Shown here: positions 1 to 6,720 of the stretch, piece by piece
Layout of the letters: every line of letters starts with the position of its first letter
Numbering within the stretch: the first letter of the stretch is position 1
Origin: Verrucomicrobia bacterium UBA7008
GTDB taxonomy: Bacteria; Verrucomicrobiota; Kiritimatiellia; RFP12; UBA1067
Direction of reading: 5' to 3'
Length of the DNA: 16,685 nt
Assembly: GCA_002449695.1 (NCBI GenBank)
Contig: DJXI01000071.1
Span: 21,836-38,520 of the forward strand
Position numbers and translations under genes: made by a program
Notes under the pieces: generated by a model
Seen by the model: the letters and a program-made list of their open reading frames with translations, nothing else
Database searches by the model: none
Told to the model about the DNA's origin: nothing

Positions 1-62
1 ACCCCCCCCCCCCTGTTTTTGGAAAGATAGCGCAATGGGGTTGGGGTCCGCGTCGTTTTCAT
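1..62 (-). CDS. Partial 5' end of an unrecognised gene running into a poly-G tract
   Basis: An ATG at 62-60 follows a very good Shine-Dalgarno sequence, AAGGAG at 76-71, with an 8-nt spacer. The frame reads MKTTRTPTPLRYLSKNR and then glycine codons produced by an uninterrupted run of 12 G on this strand (plus-strand C2-C13), where the window ends. Only about 20 codons are visible, so no family can be assigned. The basic N-terminus is not a clear signal peptide in what is seen. The gene lies 52 nt downstream of the LuxR-type HTH gene in the same direction and could be co-transcribed with it. The G tract could be real (a slippage-prone tract) or an assembly-edge artefact. The start assignment rests on the RBS alone. 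Confidence 0.4.
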   Translation of the reverse strand, partial: MKTTRTPTPLRYLSKNRGGG

Positions 63-114
63 TGGTTCATCTCCTTATCTTAGGTGGTTGGGCGATGCGA
101 GCAAGAGCGGGATG

Positions 115-393
115 TCAATTGCCTGTTCCCTCCGCCGGCCGGAGGATGCCGAGCTCGAAGCCGCGCCGCACGGCGAACGGCACGTTGCTGACGTTCAACT
201 TCGTGCGAATGCTCTTGGCGTGCGATTTGACGGTGTCGAGGCTGATGCCGAAAAGTTCTGAGACTTCCTGCCGCGTCTTGCCGAACGAGAAACAGGTCAG
301 AATCTCGGCCTCGCGCGATGACAGGCGATGATCGGGGCGCAGATAGGTCGCCCGCGAGACGAAAAGCTGTCGTCTGTGTACTGTCCGCTTCAT
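115..393 (-). CDS. Small stand-alone LuxR/GerE-type helix-turn-helix regulator
   Basis: This 92-residue protein consists of a short basic leader (residues 1-23) and one LuxR C-terminal-like HTH domain. The domain begins LSSREAEIL at about 24-32, continues with a scaffold helix (EVSELFGIS) and ends in the recognition helix TVKSHAKSIRTKLNV, the signature of GerE/LuxR DNA-binding domains. No receiver, PAS or autoinducer-binding domain is attached, so it resembles the small GerE type rather than a response regulator. I chose the ATG at 393: the longer in-frame extension to 564 is low-complexity Arg-rich, crosses the palindrome and promoter, and has no domain. The start is preceded by a purine-rich stretch (AGAGAGAAGAAGAACAG) but no perfect Shine-Dalgarno. 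It is divergent from the XylR-like gene with a 221-nt shared control region. Its target genes cannot be inferred. Confidence 0.8.
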   Translation of the reverse strand: MKRTVHRRQLFVSRATYLRPDHRLSSREAEILTCFSFGKTRQEVSELFGISLDTVKSHAKSIRTKLNVSNVPFAVRRGFELGILRPAEGTGN

Positions 394-434
394 CTGTTCT
401 TCTTCTCTCTTTCTCTCTCCAACAGATGGTACAC

Positions 435-443
435 AGTATACCA
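435..443 (-). promoter_or_regulatory. Extended -10 promoter for the LuxR-type gene, inside a 17-bp imperfect palindrome
   Basis: On the minus strand the sequence reads TGGTATACT (443-435), an extended -10 (TGn plus TATACT), which predicts a start near 428 and a leader of about 35 nt before the ATG at 393. No convincing -35 hexamer precedes it. It sits inside TGGTACACAGTATACCA (427-443), an inverted repeat of two 8-bp arms around a central A with one mismatch. The 10-mer TGGTATACTG recurs exactly, on the other strand, at the divergent promoter. Confidence 0.45.
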
Positions 444-462
444 AGTTTCCAGCGCGGCCGCA

Positions 463-478
463 CTCCCCTGCAGGGGAG
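463..478. promoter_or_regulatory. Perfect 16-bp palindrome, candidate operator
   Basis: CTCCCCTGCAGGGGAG is identical to its reverse complement. Its centre (470/471) is about 42 bp upstream of the predicted LuxR-type transcript start, where a -35 box would be and where class II activators bind. It is about 140 bp upstream of the predicted XylR-like start. It lies in non-coding DNA between two divergent regulator genes, so a binding site for one of their products is plausible; the ligand is not identified. Confidence 0.4.
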
Positions 479-577
479 CATCGCGCATTTTCTTTTCCCG
501 CCGCGCGTCTCTTGCGCCTCCCGACCGGCGCAGTGCCTCGTCCCCGTTCTCCAATCACTTGCATTTTTCACGCGAAC

Positions 578-608
578 TTGCGTTTTCCGCTCACAGTATG
601 GTATACTG
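578..608 (+). promoter_or_regulatory. Promoter with overlapping inverted repeat for the XylR-like gene
   Basis: TTGCGT (578-583), an 18-bp spacer and TATACT (602-607), extended by TGG (599-601), resemble a sigma70 promoter. The predicted start falls at about 614-615, on the A of the ATG at 615, so the mRNA would be leaderless. No Shine-Dalgarno precedes this ATG, in agreement. The -10 is embedded in CAGTAT-GGT-ATACTG (594-608), a perfect 6-3-6 inverted repeat. A protein bound there would block the promoter, so autorepression is a reasonable guess. Confidence 0.5.
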
Positions 609-614
609 CGCGTC

Positions 615-1748
615 ATGACGACCAAGAACATCCTCCTCCTGATCACGCCCTCGTCGCCGGGTCGGCTCAAGGGCATCTCCGTCTACGCGCGCTCGCACAA
701 CTGGCACCTGACGGTCTCCGACCGCCTGACGCACATGCTCGACGGCTGGGACGGCGACGGCGCGCTCGTCACGCTGCGCGACGACGAAGGGATGCTGCGG
801 CAGGTCCGCGACCTGCGCCGGAAGCGCATCCCGGTCGTCGACCTGAGCTTCACCCGCCCGGACATCCATCTGCCGCGCGTCGCGAGCGACAACGTCGCGA
901 TCGGGCGTCTGGCCGCCGCGCACTTCGCGGACAAGCGGTTCCGCCACACGGCCTGGTTCTCCACCGGCTGGGGCCATCAGCACGAACTGCGCTTCAACAG
1001 CTTCGCCGACGCGCTCGCCGAGACGCCGCGCCGCTGGGCCTGGGCGCTCGATCCGGAGCGGACCAAGGCGGACGACTGGCATTCGCTCTCGCGGTGGCTG
1101 GAGAACCGGATCGCCGACGCGCCCAAGCCGCTCGGCATCTTCTGCTTCGACGACGCGGACGCCTCGCGCGCCGAGTCCGTCGCCCTGTCCGTCGGCTGCA
1201 ACATCCCCGACGACGTCGCCATCCTCGGCGCGGGCGACGACGAGCCCATCTGCGAAAGCCAGATCGTCCCCGTCTCCTCCGTCCGGAACAACATGACGCG
1301 CAACGGCTATGCGGGCGCGGCCCTGCTCGACCGTCTCATGTCCGGGGGACGCGCGCCGCGCCGGCCGCTCCTCGTTCCGCCGCACGGGATCGCCGAGCGG
1401 CGCTCGACCGACACGCTGGCGGCGCCGCACGGCCTGGTGCGCGACGCGCGCGACATCTATATGGCCGAGCTCGCCCATCCGCCGACGACCAAGGCGCTCG
1501 CCGAACGGCTCGGCATTTCGCGCCCCACGCTCGACCGCGCCTTCGCGTCTGAAATCGGGATGTCGCCCGCGCGCTTTCTGGCGCGGCTCCGGCTGGACGA
1601 GGCCAAGCGCCTCCTGCGCGCCTCTGCGCTCCCGGCCACGGACATCGCCCGGCGGCTCGGCTACTGCAACAGCGCCTACTTTTCCAACCTCTTCCGCGAA
1701 ACCTTCGGCCTCTCGCCCCGGGAATGGCGCCGGCAGCGGGCGCGCTGA
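615..1748 (+). CDS. XylR-like transcription regulator: LacI-type sugar-binding domain plus AraC HTH
   Basis: This 377-residue protein matches the architecture of E. coli XylR (about 390 residues). Residues 1 to about 265 form a periplasmic-binding-protein-like sensor without an N-terminal LacI HTH: GRLKGISVYAR near the start, ASDNVAIGRLAAAHF in the middle, then IPDDVAILGAGDDEPICE. Residues about 273-377 are an AraC domain with two HTH motifs, TTKALAERLGISRPTL and DIARRLGYCNSAYFSNLFRETFG, ending SPREWR. Such proteins bind a sugar in the sensor and activate or repress catabolic genes. The start at 615 gives the family N-terminus; an in-frame extension upstream would cross the promoter. It is the only clear plus-strand gene here, it ends 12 nt before the convergent GGQ gene, and no sugar catabolic or transport gene is adjacent. 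Its inducer and targets are unknown, and autoregulation is suggested by the inverted repeat on its -10. Confidence 0.88.
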   Translation: MTTKNILLLITPSSPGRLKGISVYARSHNWHLTVSDRLTHMLDGWDGDGALVTLRDDEGMLRQVRDLRRKRIPVVDLSFTRPDIHLPRVASDNVAIGRLAAAHFADKRFRHTAWFSTGWGHQHELRFNSFADALAETPRRWAWALDPERTKADDWHSLSRWLENRIADAPKPLGIFCFDDADASRAESVALSVGCNIPDDVAILGAGDDEPICESQIVPVSSVRNNMTRNGYAGAALLDRLMSGGRAPRRPLLVPPHGIAERRSTDTLAAPHGLVRDARDIYMAELAHPPTTKALAERLGISRPTLDRAFASEIGMSPARFLARLRLDEAKRLLRASALPATDIARRLGYCNSAYFSNLFRETFGLSPREWRRQRAR

Positions 1749-1760
1749 CGCGGGCGGCGG

Positions 1761-2162
1761 CTAGTCCGGGTCGACCTTGCGGCGGGCGGCCTTCTTCTCG
1801 GCGTGCGCGTGCTTGTCGTCGAGCATCCGCTGCTTCTGGCGGCGCGACCGGCGGCGCTTCTGGCGGCGGCGCTTCTCGCGCGCCTGCTGCTCCGCCGACT
1901 TGCGGCCCTGCTCGCGCTGGAGGATGAGCTCGGCCAGCGTCCGGCGCGCGAGCCAGCGGTTCGTCTCGCGGCTGCGAGTCTCGCCGCAGCGCACCATCAG
2001 GCCGCTCGGCCCGTGCGCGAGGCGGACGACGTTCGACGTCTTGTTCGTCTTCTGTCCGCCCGGCCCGCCGCCGAGAATGTAGCTTTCCTCGAGGTCGTCC
2101 TCGAAGACCGACGCCGCTGCCATCAGCTCGCGGATCTGCGCGATCTTTTCCGGCGAGATCAT
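1761..2162 (-). CDS. Release-factor-like GGQ-domain protein (ArfB/YaeJ-type)
   Basis: At 133 residues this is an RF-1 catalytic domain without codon-recognition domains. The hydrolysis motif is GGGPGGQKTNKTSNVVRL (residues 31-48), with GGQ at 35-37. The C-terminal third is extremely basic (for example EKRRRQKRRRSRRQKQR, about 96-112), like the tail with which ArfB probes the empty mRNA channel of stalled ribosomes. The likely role is hydrolysis of peptidyl-tRNA on stalled ribosomes, inferred from domain and length. The N-terminus differs from E. coli ArfB, so it may belong to the related generic peptide chain release factor-like group. The ATG at 2162 overlaps the stop of the DUF2062 gene (ATGA), so translation is probably coupled; a longer in-frame extension would lie over that gene. 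It is the last gene of its string and converges on the XylR-like gene. Confidence 0.82.
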   Translation of the reverse strand: MISPEKIAQIRELMAAASVFEDDLEESYILGGGPGGQKTNKTSNVVRLAHGPSGLMVRCGETRSRETNRWLARRTLAELILQREQGRKSAEQQAREKRRRQKRRRSRRQKQRMLDDKHAHAEKKAARRKVDPD

Positions 2163-2647
2163 GCGGCCGCCGCCTTTTTTTTCTTCTCCGCCCGCGCGCG
2201 GTGGACGACGACGAGGCGCTTCACCGTGAAGTAGGCAATCGGCGTCAGGATGATCGCGAGCAGGAAGCCGCCGAGGAAGAACGACGCGACCACCTCCACG
2301 CCGAGCCGACGGATCGCGTGCCACGTCCACTCCGTCTCCATCAGCTTCGTGTAGGTGAGCGAACCGCCGAAGAGCAGCTTGTTGACGATGAACGTCTGCG
2401 CGGGGTAGATGACGAAGATCGTCGCGGGGTTGGTGATGAACGTGCCGACCGTCGCACCGAGGCGCGAGACGCGCAGCATCAGCGCGAGCGGGATGGCGAT
2501 GACGAGCTGCATCCCGAACGGGATCGCGCAGCCGACGAAGACGCCGAGCGCCCAGCCGCCGGCGATGTTCTCGGGCGGGAGCGGCTCCTTGACGATCTTG
2601 CGCCTCAGCCGCCCCCAGAACAACGCCGCTCGCCGCCCGACCGTCAC
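2159..2647 (-). CDS. DUF2062 family membrane protein
   Basis: This 162-residue protein has the DUF2062 pattern. A basic N-terminus is followed by IAGGWALGVFVGCAIPFG (about 28-45) and a hydrophobic segment to about 57. A second membrane segment with the conserved TNPAT (72-76) spans about 65-85, and a third spans about 117-141. The tail is Lys-rich (EKKKKAAAA) and probably cytoplasmic. Its function is not established; the domain also occurs near lipid- and glycosyl-transfer genes in other bacteria. The start is GTG at 2647, which overlaps the DUF1015 stop (GTGA); the stop overlaps the GGQ gene start (ATGA). It is therefore the middle gene of a translationally coupled trio. No internal ATG gives a complete domain, so the GTG start is preferred although the Shine-Dalgarno is weak. 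Confidence 0.8.
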   Translation of the reverse strand: MTVGRRAALFWGRLRRKIVKEPLPPENIAGGWALGVFVGCAIPFGMQLVIAIPLALMLRVSRLGATVGTFITNPATIFVIYPAQTFIVNKLLFGGSLTYTKLMETEWTWHAIRRLGVEVVASFFLGGFLLAIILTPIAYFTVKRLVVVHRARAEKKKKAAAA

Positions 2648-3840
2648 TTGACCAGATGGATGAAGAGGCCCGAGCGCAGCTTCGGCTCGAACCAGGTTGA
2701 CTTCGGCGGCATGATCGCGCCCGCGTCGGCGATTGCCATCATCTCCTCGACCGTGACCGGCTCCATCGCGAACGCGACGGCGGCTTCGCCCGCATCGACC
2801 TTCGCGGCCAGCGCCGCGTCGCCGCGGATGCCGCCCATGAACGAGATGCGCGGATCTGTGCGCGGGTCGGCGATGCCGAGGACGGGCGCGAGCAGGTTGT
2901 CCTGGAGATACGACACGTCCAGCGACGAGACGACGTCCGCGCCGGCGGGGACCGACCAGCCGAGGTCCGTCCAGCGGCCGCGGAAATACATGCGGCAGCC
3001 TCTCGCGCCCTTCGCGCCGACGGTGAAGCGCGCCGCGACCTGCGCGAGGAACGCGTCGTCGCTCAGGCCGTTCAGGTCGGCGACGAGGCGGTTGTAGGCG
3101 AGAATCTTCAGCTGGCTCGCCGGGAAGATGACGGCCATGAACCAGCGCGACTCGCCCGCGAAACCGTGCGATTCGGCGTAGCGCGCCGCCGCCGCGCTGC
3201 GGTGGTGGCCGTCGGCGATGTAGGCGACGGGGATGCGCGCGAAGAGCTCCTGCAGCTCGTCGCCGAGGCAGCTCGCGCCCGTCGCAATCTCCCAGACCGT
3301 GTGCCCGATGCCGTCCGGCGCGACGAAGTCACAGAGCGGCGTCGTGCGGCACGCCGCGCGCACGATCTCGTCGATCGCCCGGTCGTCGCGGTAGGTGAGG
3401 AACGCCGGGCCCGTGTGCGCCGCCAGCGTCTCGATGTGGCGCGTGCGGTCGTCCTCCTTGTCCTTGCGCGTCTTCTCGTGCTGCTTGAGGACGCCCGCGC
3501 GGTAGTCCTGCGTGTCGAAGCACGCGACGATGCCCGTCTGCGCGTGCGCGCCCATCGTCTGGCGGTAGGCGTAGTACTTCGGCTCCGCGTCGCGCACGAG
3601 CGTGCCGTCGGCGATCAGCGCGTCGAGCGCCCGCTTCGCCTGGGCGTAGGCCGCCGGCGAAGAGCAGTCGGTGCCGTCGGGCATGTCGATCTCGGGGCGC
3701 GAGACGTGCAGGAAGCTCTTGGGGTTGCCCGCCGCGAGCGCCTTCGCCTCGGCGGTGTCGACCACATCGTAAGGAACGGACGCGACCGAAGCCGCGTCCT
3801 TCTCGTTCGGCCGTACGGCCGCAAAGGGATGGATGTTCAT
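2644..3840 (-). CDS. DUF1015 family protein
   Basis: This 398-residue cytoplasmic protein is full length for DUF1015. Family landmarks are SVPYDVV (21-27), the charged run KQHEKTRKDKEDDRTRH (119-135) and AYIADGHHRSAAAARY (206-221). The last contains the ADGHHR motif, which looks like the phosphate/nucleotide-handling DGHHR motif of ParB/Srx-fold proteins such as free-serine kinases. That resemblance is my inference and not an assignment; the biochemical role of DUF1015 is not established. The ATG at 3840 is 7 nt after the stop of the surface-repeat gene, with no strong Shine-Dalgarno, and the gene is followed by a GTGA overlap into DUF2062. It is probably transcribed from the promoter at 4466-4494 together with the repeat protein. 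No serA/serC homologue lies in the window. Confidence 0.87.
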   Translation of the reverse strand: MNIHPFAAVRPNEKDAASVASVPYDVVDTAEAKALAAGNPKSFLHVSRPEIDMPDGTDCSSPAAYAQAKRALDALIADGTLVRDAEPKYYAYRQTMGAHAQTGIVACFDTQDYRAGVLKQHEKTRKDKEDDRTRHIETLAAHTGPAFLTYRDDRAIDEIVRAACRTTPLCDFVAPDGIGHTVWEIATGASCLGDELQELFARIPVAYIADGHHRSAAAARYAESHGFAGESRWFMAVIFPASQLKILAYNRLVADLNGLSDDAFLAQVAARFTVGAKGARGCRMYFRGRWTDLGWSVPAGADVVSSLDVSYLQDNLLAPVLGIADPRTDPRISFMGGIRGDAALAAKVDAGEAAVAFAMEPVTVEEMMAIADAGAIMPPKSTWFEPKLRSGLFIHLVK

Positions 3841-3847
3841 CGCCGTC

Positions 3848-4432
3848 TTAGAAGCCGACGTTGACGAGCGGGCAGAACGTCAGCTCCGCGTCGCGGATGA
3901 CGTTGATGACGCCCACCTGGAAGCCGTACATCTCCTCCGCGCGGTTGATGAGGCCGACCTGGACGCCCTGCGCGATGCCCGCCGTGTTGACGAGACCGGC
4001 CTGGATGCCGCGGTTCGAGCCCGCCTCGTTCCAGAGACCGACCTGGATGCCGAGCATGTCCGACTGGCCGGCGGAGTTGTAGAGGCCGACCTGCACGCCC
4101 GAGAGCTCGTCACGGACGTCGTTGCGCAGGATGTTGATCATGAAGCCCTCGAAGTACTGCGCGCGCCCCCACAGGCCGAGATCGAAGCCCGTCACGTTCT
4201 CGTGCTTCGTCGAATAGGGGATCGTGAGCCTCAGGCCGATCACGTCGGGCGCGACGTTGGTCGAGGGGATTTCGCCGATCGCGAAGAACGCGGGCCAGAC
4301 GCCGACCTGCTTCTGCGGCGCGTCGACGACCTCGGTCTCGACGGTGGTTTCGTCGTTCTCGCCCGCTTCGGCGGCGCGGATCGCACCGACGCACGCGACA
4401 GCGACGGCGGCGGCAAAAAGAATCTTCTTCAT
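3848..4432 (-). CDS. Secreted surface-repeat protein (GxQxGLxN repeats, LA_2272-like)
   Basis: This 194-residue protein has a Sec signal peptide (MKKILFAAAVAVACVGA, likely cleaved near 20-23) and a short acidic linker. A C-terminal array follows with the pattern G-[VIF]-Q-[VA]-G-[LV]-x-N-x-A-G-x4. Units begin at 112, 128, 142, 156 and 170: one 16-residue step and then an exact 14-residue period. A related GFDLGLWGRAQYFEGFMIN precedes them at about 82-100. This resembles the surface repeats annotated as LA_2272-type in Leptospira, with alternating residues suited to a beta structure. The likely site is the outer membrane or periplasm; function is unknown. The start is firm: AAGGAGT at 4448-4442 with a 9-nt spacer, below a near-consensus promoter, so expression may be strong. 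It is the first gene of the string leading to DUF1015, DUF2062 and the GGQ protein. Confidence 0.82.
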   Translation of the reverse strand: MKKILFAAAVAVACVGAIRAAEAGENDETTVETEVVDAPQKQVGVWPAFFAIGEIPSTNVAPDVIGLRLTIPYSTKHENVTGFDLGLWGRAQYFEGFMINILRNDVRDELSGVQVGLYNSAGQSDMLGIQVGLWNEAGSNRGIQAGLVNTAGIAQGVQVGLINRAEEMYGFQVGVINVIRDAELTFCPLVNVGF

Positions 4433-4465
4433 GTTTCGATGACTCCTTGTTTGAGTGTTGGGGCT

Positions 4466-4494
4466 ATTATACGATTTTCTGCGGAATTTTGCAA
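4466..4494 (-). promoter_or_regulatory. Near-consensus sigma70 promoter of the surface-repeat gene
   Basis: On the minus strand, TTGCAA (4494-4489), a 17-bp spacer and a perfect TATAAT (4471-4466) predict a start near 4459, about 27 nt before the ATG at 4432. The leader carries AAGGAGT at 4448-4442. The -35 begins only 3 nt after the cyclophilin stop codon, and the block is conspicuously AT-rich against the GC-rich surroundings. I saw no terminator between the cyclophilin and this promoter. Confidence 0.8.
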
Positions 4495-4497
4495 GCC

Positions 4498-4992
4498 TCA
4501 GCCGACAGATACTTTTTTGATGACGACCGCCTCCTCGGGCACGTTCTGGTGCGGTCCCGAGAACCCGGTCTTCACCTTGGCGATCGCGTCTACGACCGCC
4601 ATGCCGTCCGTCACCTTCCCGAAAACGGCATACCCGAAGCCCTGCGGCGTCGGCGCGGTGAAGTCGAGGAAGTCGTTGTCGACGAGGTTGATGAAGAACT
4701 GGCTCGTCGCCGAATCGACGACCATCGTGCGGGCCATCGCGATGGTGCCGCGCGCGTTCCTGAGCCCGTTCATCGCCTCGTTGCGGATGGGCGCGCGCGT
4801 CGGCTTCTGGTTCATGTCCTTCGTGAACCCGCCGCCCTGGATCATGAAGCCGTCGATCACGCGGTGGAAGATCGTGCCGTCGTAATGGCCCGCCTGCGCG
4901 TATGCGACGAAGTTGCGCACCGTCTCGGGCGCCTTCGCCTCGTCGAGCTCCAGCGTGATCGTGCCCAGCGAAGTTTCCATCAGGACTTTCAT
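4498..4992 (-). CDS. ppiB: Cytoplasmic cyclophilin-type peptidyl-prolyl cis-trans isomerase
   Basis: This protein has 164 residues, the usual length of cytoplasmic PpiB, and no signal peptide. The catalytic block is [14 protein letters not shown] (41-54), with Arg44, Phe49 and Gln52 matching CypA Arg55, Phe60 and Gln63. It is followed by [20 protein letters not shown] (residues 86-105) and FGKVTDGM (124-131). Phe occupies the position of the CypA active-site Trp, as in many bacterial members, which implies weak cyclosporin binding. It catalyses proline isomerisation in protein folding. The start at 4992 is set by a perfect GGAGG (5004-5000) with a 7-nt spacer and by an ATGA overlap with the gatA stop. 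A long in-frame extension across gatA is a shadow frame. It is the last gene of the argJ-tolB-gatCA string. Confidence 0.95.
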   Translation of the reverse strand: MKVLMETSLGTITLELDEAKAPETVRNFVAYAQAGHYDGTIFHRVIDGFMIQGGGFTKDMNQKPTRAPIRNEAMNGLRNARGTIAMARTMVVDSATSQFFINLVDNDFLDFTAPTPQGFGYAVFGKVTDGMAVVDAIAKVKTGFSGPHQNVPEEAVVIKKVSVG

Positions 4993-6428
4993 TTCGTTTC
5001 CTCCGTTTTGTGAAGCGTGTCGCGCGTGCCGACGCAGTCCTCGAACGCCTTGCAGGCCTTGAGGAGCGTCGCCTCCCGGAACGCGCCGCCGATGAACTGC
5101 ACGCCCACCGGCAGACCCGCGCGCGTGAAGCCCGCCGGCACCGACGCGGCGCAGACGCCCGCGAGCGCGGACGGGATCGTGAAGAGATCGTTCAGGTACA
5201 TGGTCAGCGGGTCCTGCAGCTCGCCGAGCCTGAACGCGGGCGTCGGCGCGCACGGCGTCAGCAGGACGTCCACCTGCCCGAACGCCGCGTCGAAGTCGCG
5301 CGTGATGAGCGTGCGCACCTTCTGCGCGCGGCCGTAGTAGGCGTCGTAGTAGCCGCTGGAGAGCACGTATGTGCCCATGATGATGCGGCGCTTGACCTCC
5401 GGGCCGAACCCTTCCGCGCGGCTCTTGACGTAGAGCGAGTAGACGTCCTTCGCCGCCGCGCTGCGGTGGCCGTAGCGCACGCCGTCGAAGCGCGCGAGGT
5501 TGGCGCTCGCCTCCGCCGGCGCGATGATGTAGTAGACCGCCATCGCGTACTCGGTGTGCGGCAGCGACACCTCCGTGATCTCCGCGCCCGCCGCCGCGCA
5601 GGCCGCGACGGCCGCGTCGGTGATGCGCTTGACCTCGGGATCGAGGCCCGCGACGTTGAAATACTCCTTCGGCAGGCCCACCTTCAGGCCCTTGAGCGTG
5701 GCGCGCGGCAGTTCCGCCGCGTAGTCGGGCACGGGCTCGTCGGGCGTCGTGCCGTCCATCTCGTCGTGGCCCGCGAGCGCCTTGAGCAGGATCGCCGCGT
5801 CCTCGACCGTCTTCGTCATGGGGCCGACCTGGTCGAGCGACGAGGCGAACGCCGTCACGCCGAAGCGGCTGACGCGCCCGTAGCTGGGCTTCACGCCCAC
5901 GCAGTTGCAGAAGCTCGCCGGCTGGCGGATCGACCCGCCCGTGTCGGTGCCGAGCGCCGCGAGGCACAGGTCGCCGCCCACCGCCGCCGCGCTGCCGCCC
6001 GACGAGCCGCCGGGCACGCGCGTGAGGTCGTAGGGGTTGCGCGTGACGCCGAGGCCCGAGTTCTCGGTCGAGCTGCCCATCGCGAACTCGTCCATGTTGA
6101 CGCGCCCGCACGGGATGAAGCCGTTGGCCTTGAGATTCCTGACGACCGTCGCGTCGTAGGGCGAGACGTAGCCCTTGAGGATCTTCGACGCGCACGTGCA
6201 CGGCTGGCCCGCGACGTTGATGAGGTCCTTGATCGCGACCGGCACCGCCGTCGGGTTCGCCGCCGCGAGCTTCAGCGCCGCCTCTTCGTCGAAGGTGAGA
6301 TACGCGCCGATCTCGCCGTTCTTCGCGCGGTAGCGGTCGGCGACGGCCTTCACGAGATCCGTGCTCGTCACCTCGCCTTTCGCGATGAGGTCCTGCGCCT
6401 CCTTGATACCGAGTTTGTACAGTTCCAT
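4989..6428 (-). CDS. gatA: Glu-tRNA(Gln)/Asp-tRNA(Asn) amidotransferase subunit A
   Basis: This 479-residue amidase-signature enzyme is full length for GatA. The Ser-cisSer-Lys triad is complete: Lys67 (VAIKDLI), Ser142 in [12 protein letters not shown] and Ser166 in [14 protein letters not shown]. The spacing (75 and 24 residues) equals that of Staphylococcus GatA Lys79/Ser154/Ser178. GatA hydrolyses glutamine and feeds ammonia to GatB for amidation of mischarged Glu-tRNA(Gln) or Asp-tRNA(Asn). I chose the ATG at 6428: CGGAGAG lies 5 nt upstream and the gene then follows the gatC stop after one base (TGACATG); an ATG at 6443 would overlap gatC by 14 nt. It forms a complex with GatC, encoded immediately upstream. 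GatB is not in the window, so the complex must be completed from another locus. Confidence 0.96.
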   Translation of the reverse strand: MELYKLGIKEAQDLIAKGEVTSTDLVKAVADRYRAKNGEIGAYLTFDEEAALKLAAANPTAVPVAIKDLINVAGQPCTCASKILKGYVSPYDATVVRNLKANGFIPCGRVNMDEFAMGSSTENSGLGVTRNPYDLTRVPGGSSGGSAAAVGGDLCLAALGTDTGGSIRQPASFCNCVGVKPSYGRVSRFGVTAFASSLDQVGPMTKTVEDAAILLKALAGHDEMDGTTPDEPVPDYAAELPRATLKGLKVGLPKEYFNVAGLDPEVKRITDAAVAACAAAGAEITEVSLPHTEYAMAVYYIIAPAEASANLARFDGVRYGHRSAAAKDVYSLYVKSRAEGFGPEVKRRIIMGTYVLSSGYYDAYYGRAQKVRTLITRDFDAAFGQVDVLLTPCAPTPAFRLGELQDPLTMYLNDLFTIPSALAGVCAASVPAGFTRAGLPVGVQFIGGAFREATLLKACKAFEDCVGTRDTLHKTEETK

Positions 6429-6429
6429 G

Positions 6430-6720
6430 TCAGCTCTCCGCACCTTCCACGATCTTGGGCAGCAGAAACTCCTCGCCGACGCGCGCGGGCGCGTTCGCGA
6501 GCGCCGCGTCGCGGTCCATCGACGGGCGCACCGTGTCCTCGCGGAACGCGTTGACGAGCGCGCGGCCGTGCATCATCGGCTCGACGCCCGAAACGTCCAC
6601 TTCCGAAATCTTCTCGACGTACTTGACGATGTTCTCCAGCTGCGGCTGGAACACCGCGCGCTCCTCGTCCGTCAACTCCAGCCGCGCCAGTTCCGCGACA
6701 TATCCGACATCGATCTTCAT
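6430..6720 (-). CDS. gatC: Glu-tRNA(Gln)/Asp-tRNA(Asn) amidotransferase subunit C
   Basis: This 96-residue protein is the normal length for GatC. It shows the family pattern MKIDVGYVAELARLELTDEE (1-20), then QLENIVKYVEKISEVDVSGV (27-46) and a C-terminal REDTVRPSMDRDAALANAP block that threads between GatA and GatB. It stabilises and helps fold GatA. The start at 6720 is supported by GGAG at 6730-6727 with a 6-nt spacer and by an ATGA overlap with the TolB-like stop. gatA begins one base after its stop. The order gatC-gatA without gatB occurs in several phyla. Confidence 0.93.
   Translation of the reverse strand: MKIDVGYVAELARLELTDEERAVFQPQLENIVKYVEKISEVDVSGVEPMMHGRALVNAFREDTVRPSMDRDAALANAPARVGEEFLLPKIVEGAES

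Noticed and set aside
113..118. Perfect TTGACA on the minus strand as the -35 of the edge gene
   Set aside because: No -10 lies at 16-19 bp. The nearest AT-rich hexamer (TAAGAT, 82-77) is 30 bp away, and the TTGACA spans the LuxR-type stop codon.
394..564. Longer N-terminus for the LuxR-type protein
   Set aside because: The extension is Arg/Gly-rich without a domain and crosses the -10 box and the palindrome.
4993..6201. N-terminal extension of the cyclophilin across gatA
   Set aside because: It is out of frame with gatA and low complexity. The GGAGG and ATGA overlap fix the cyclophilin start at 4992.
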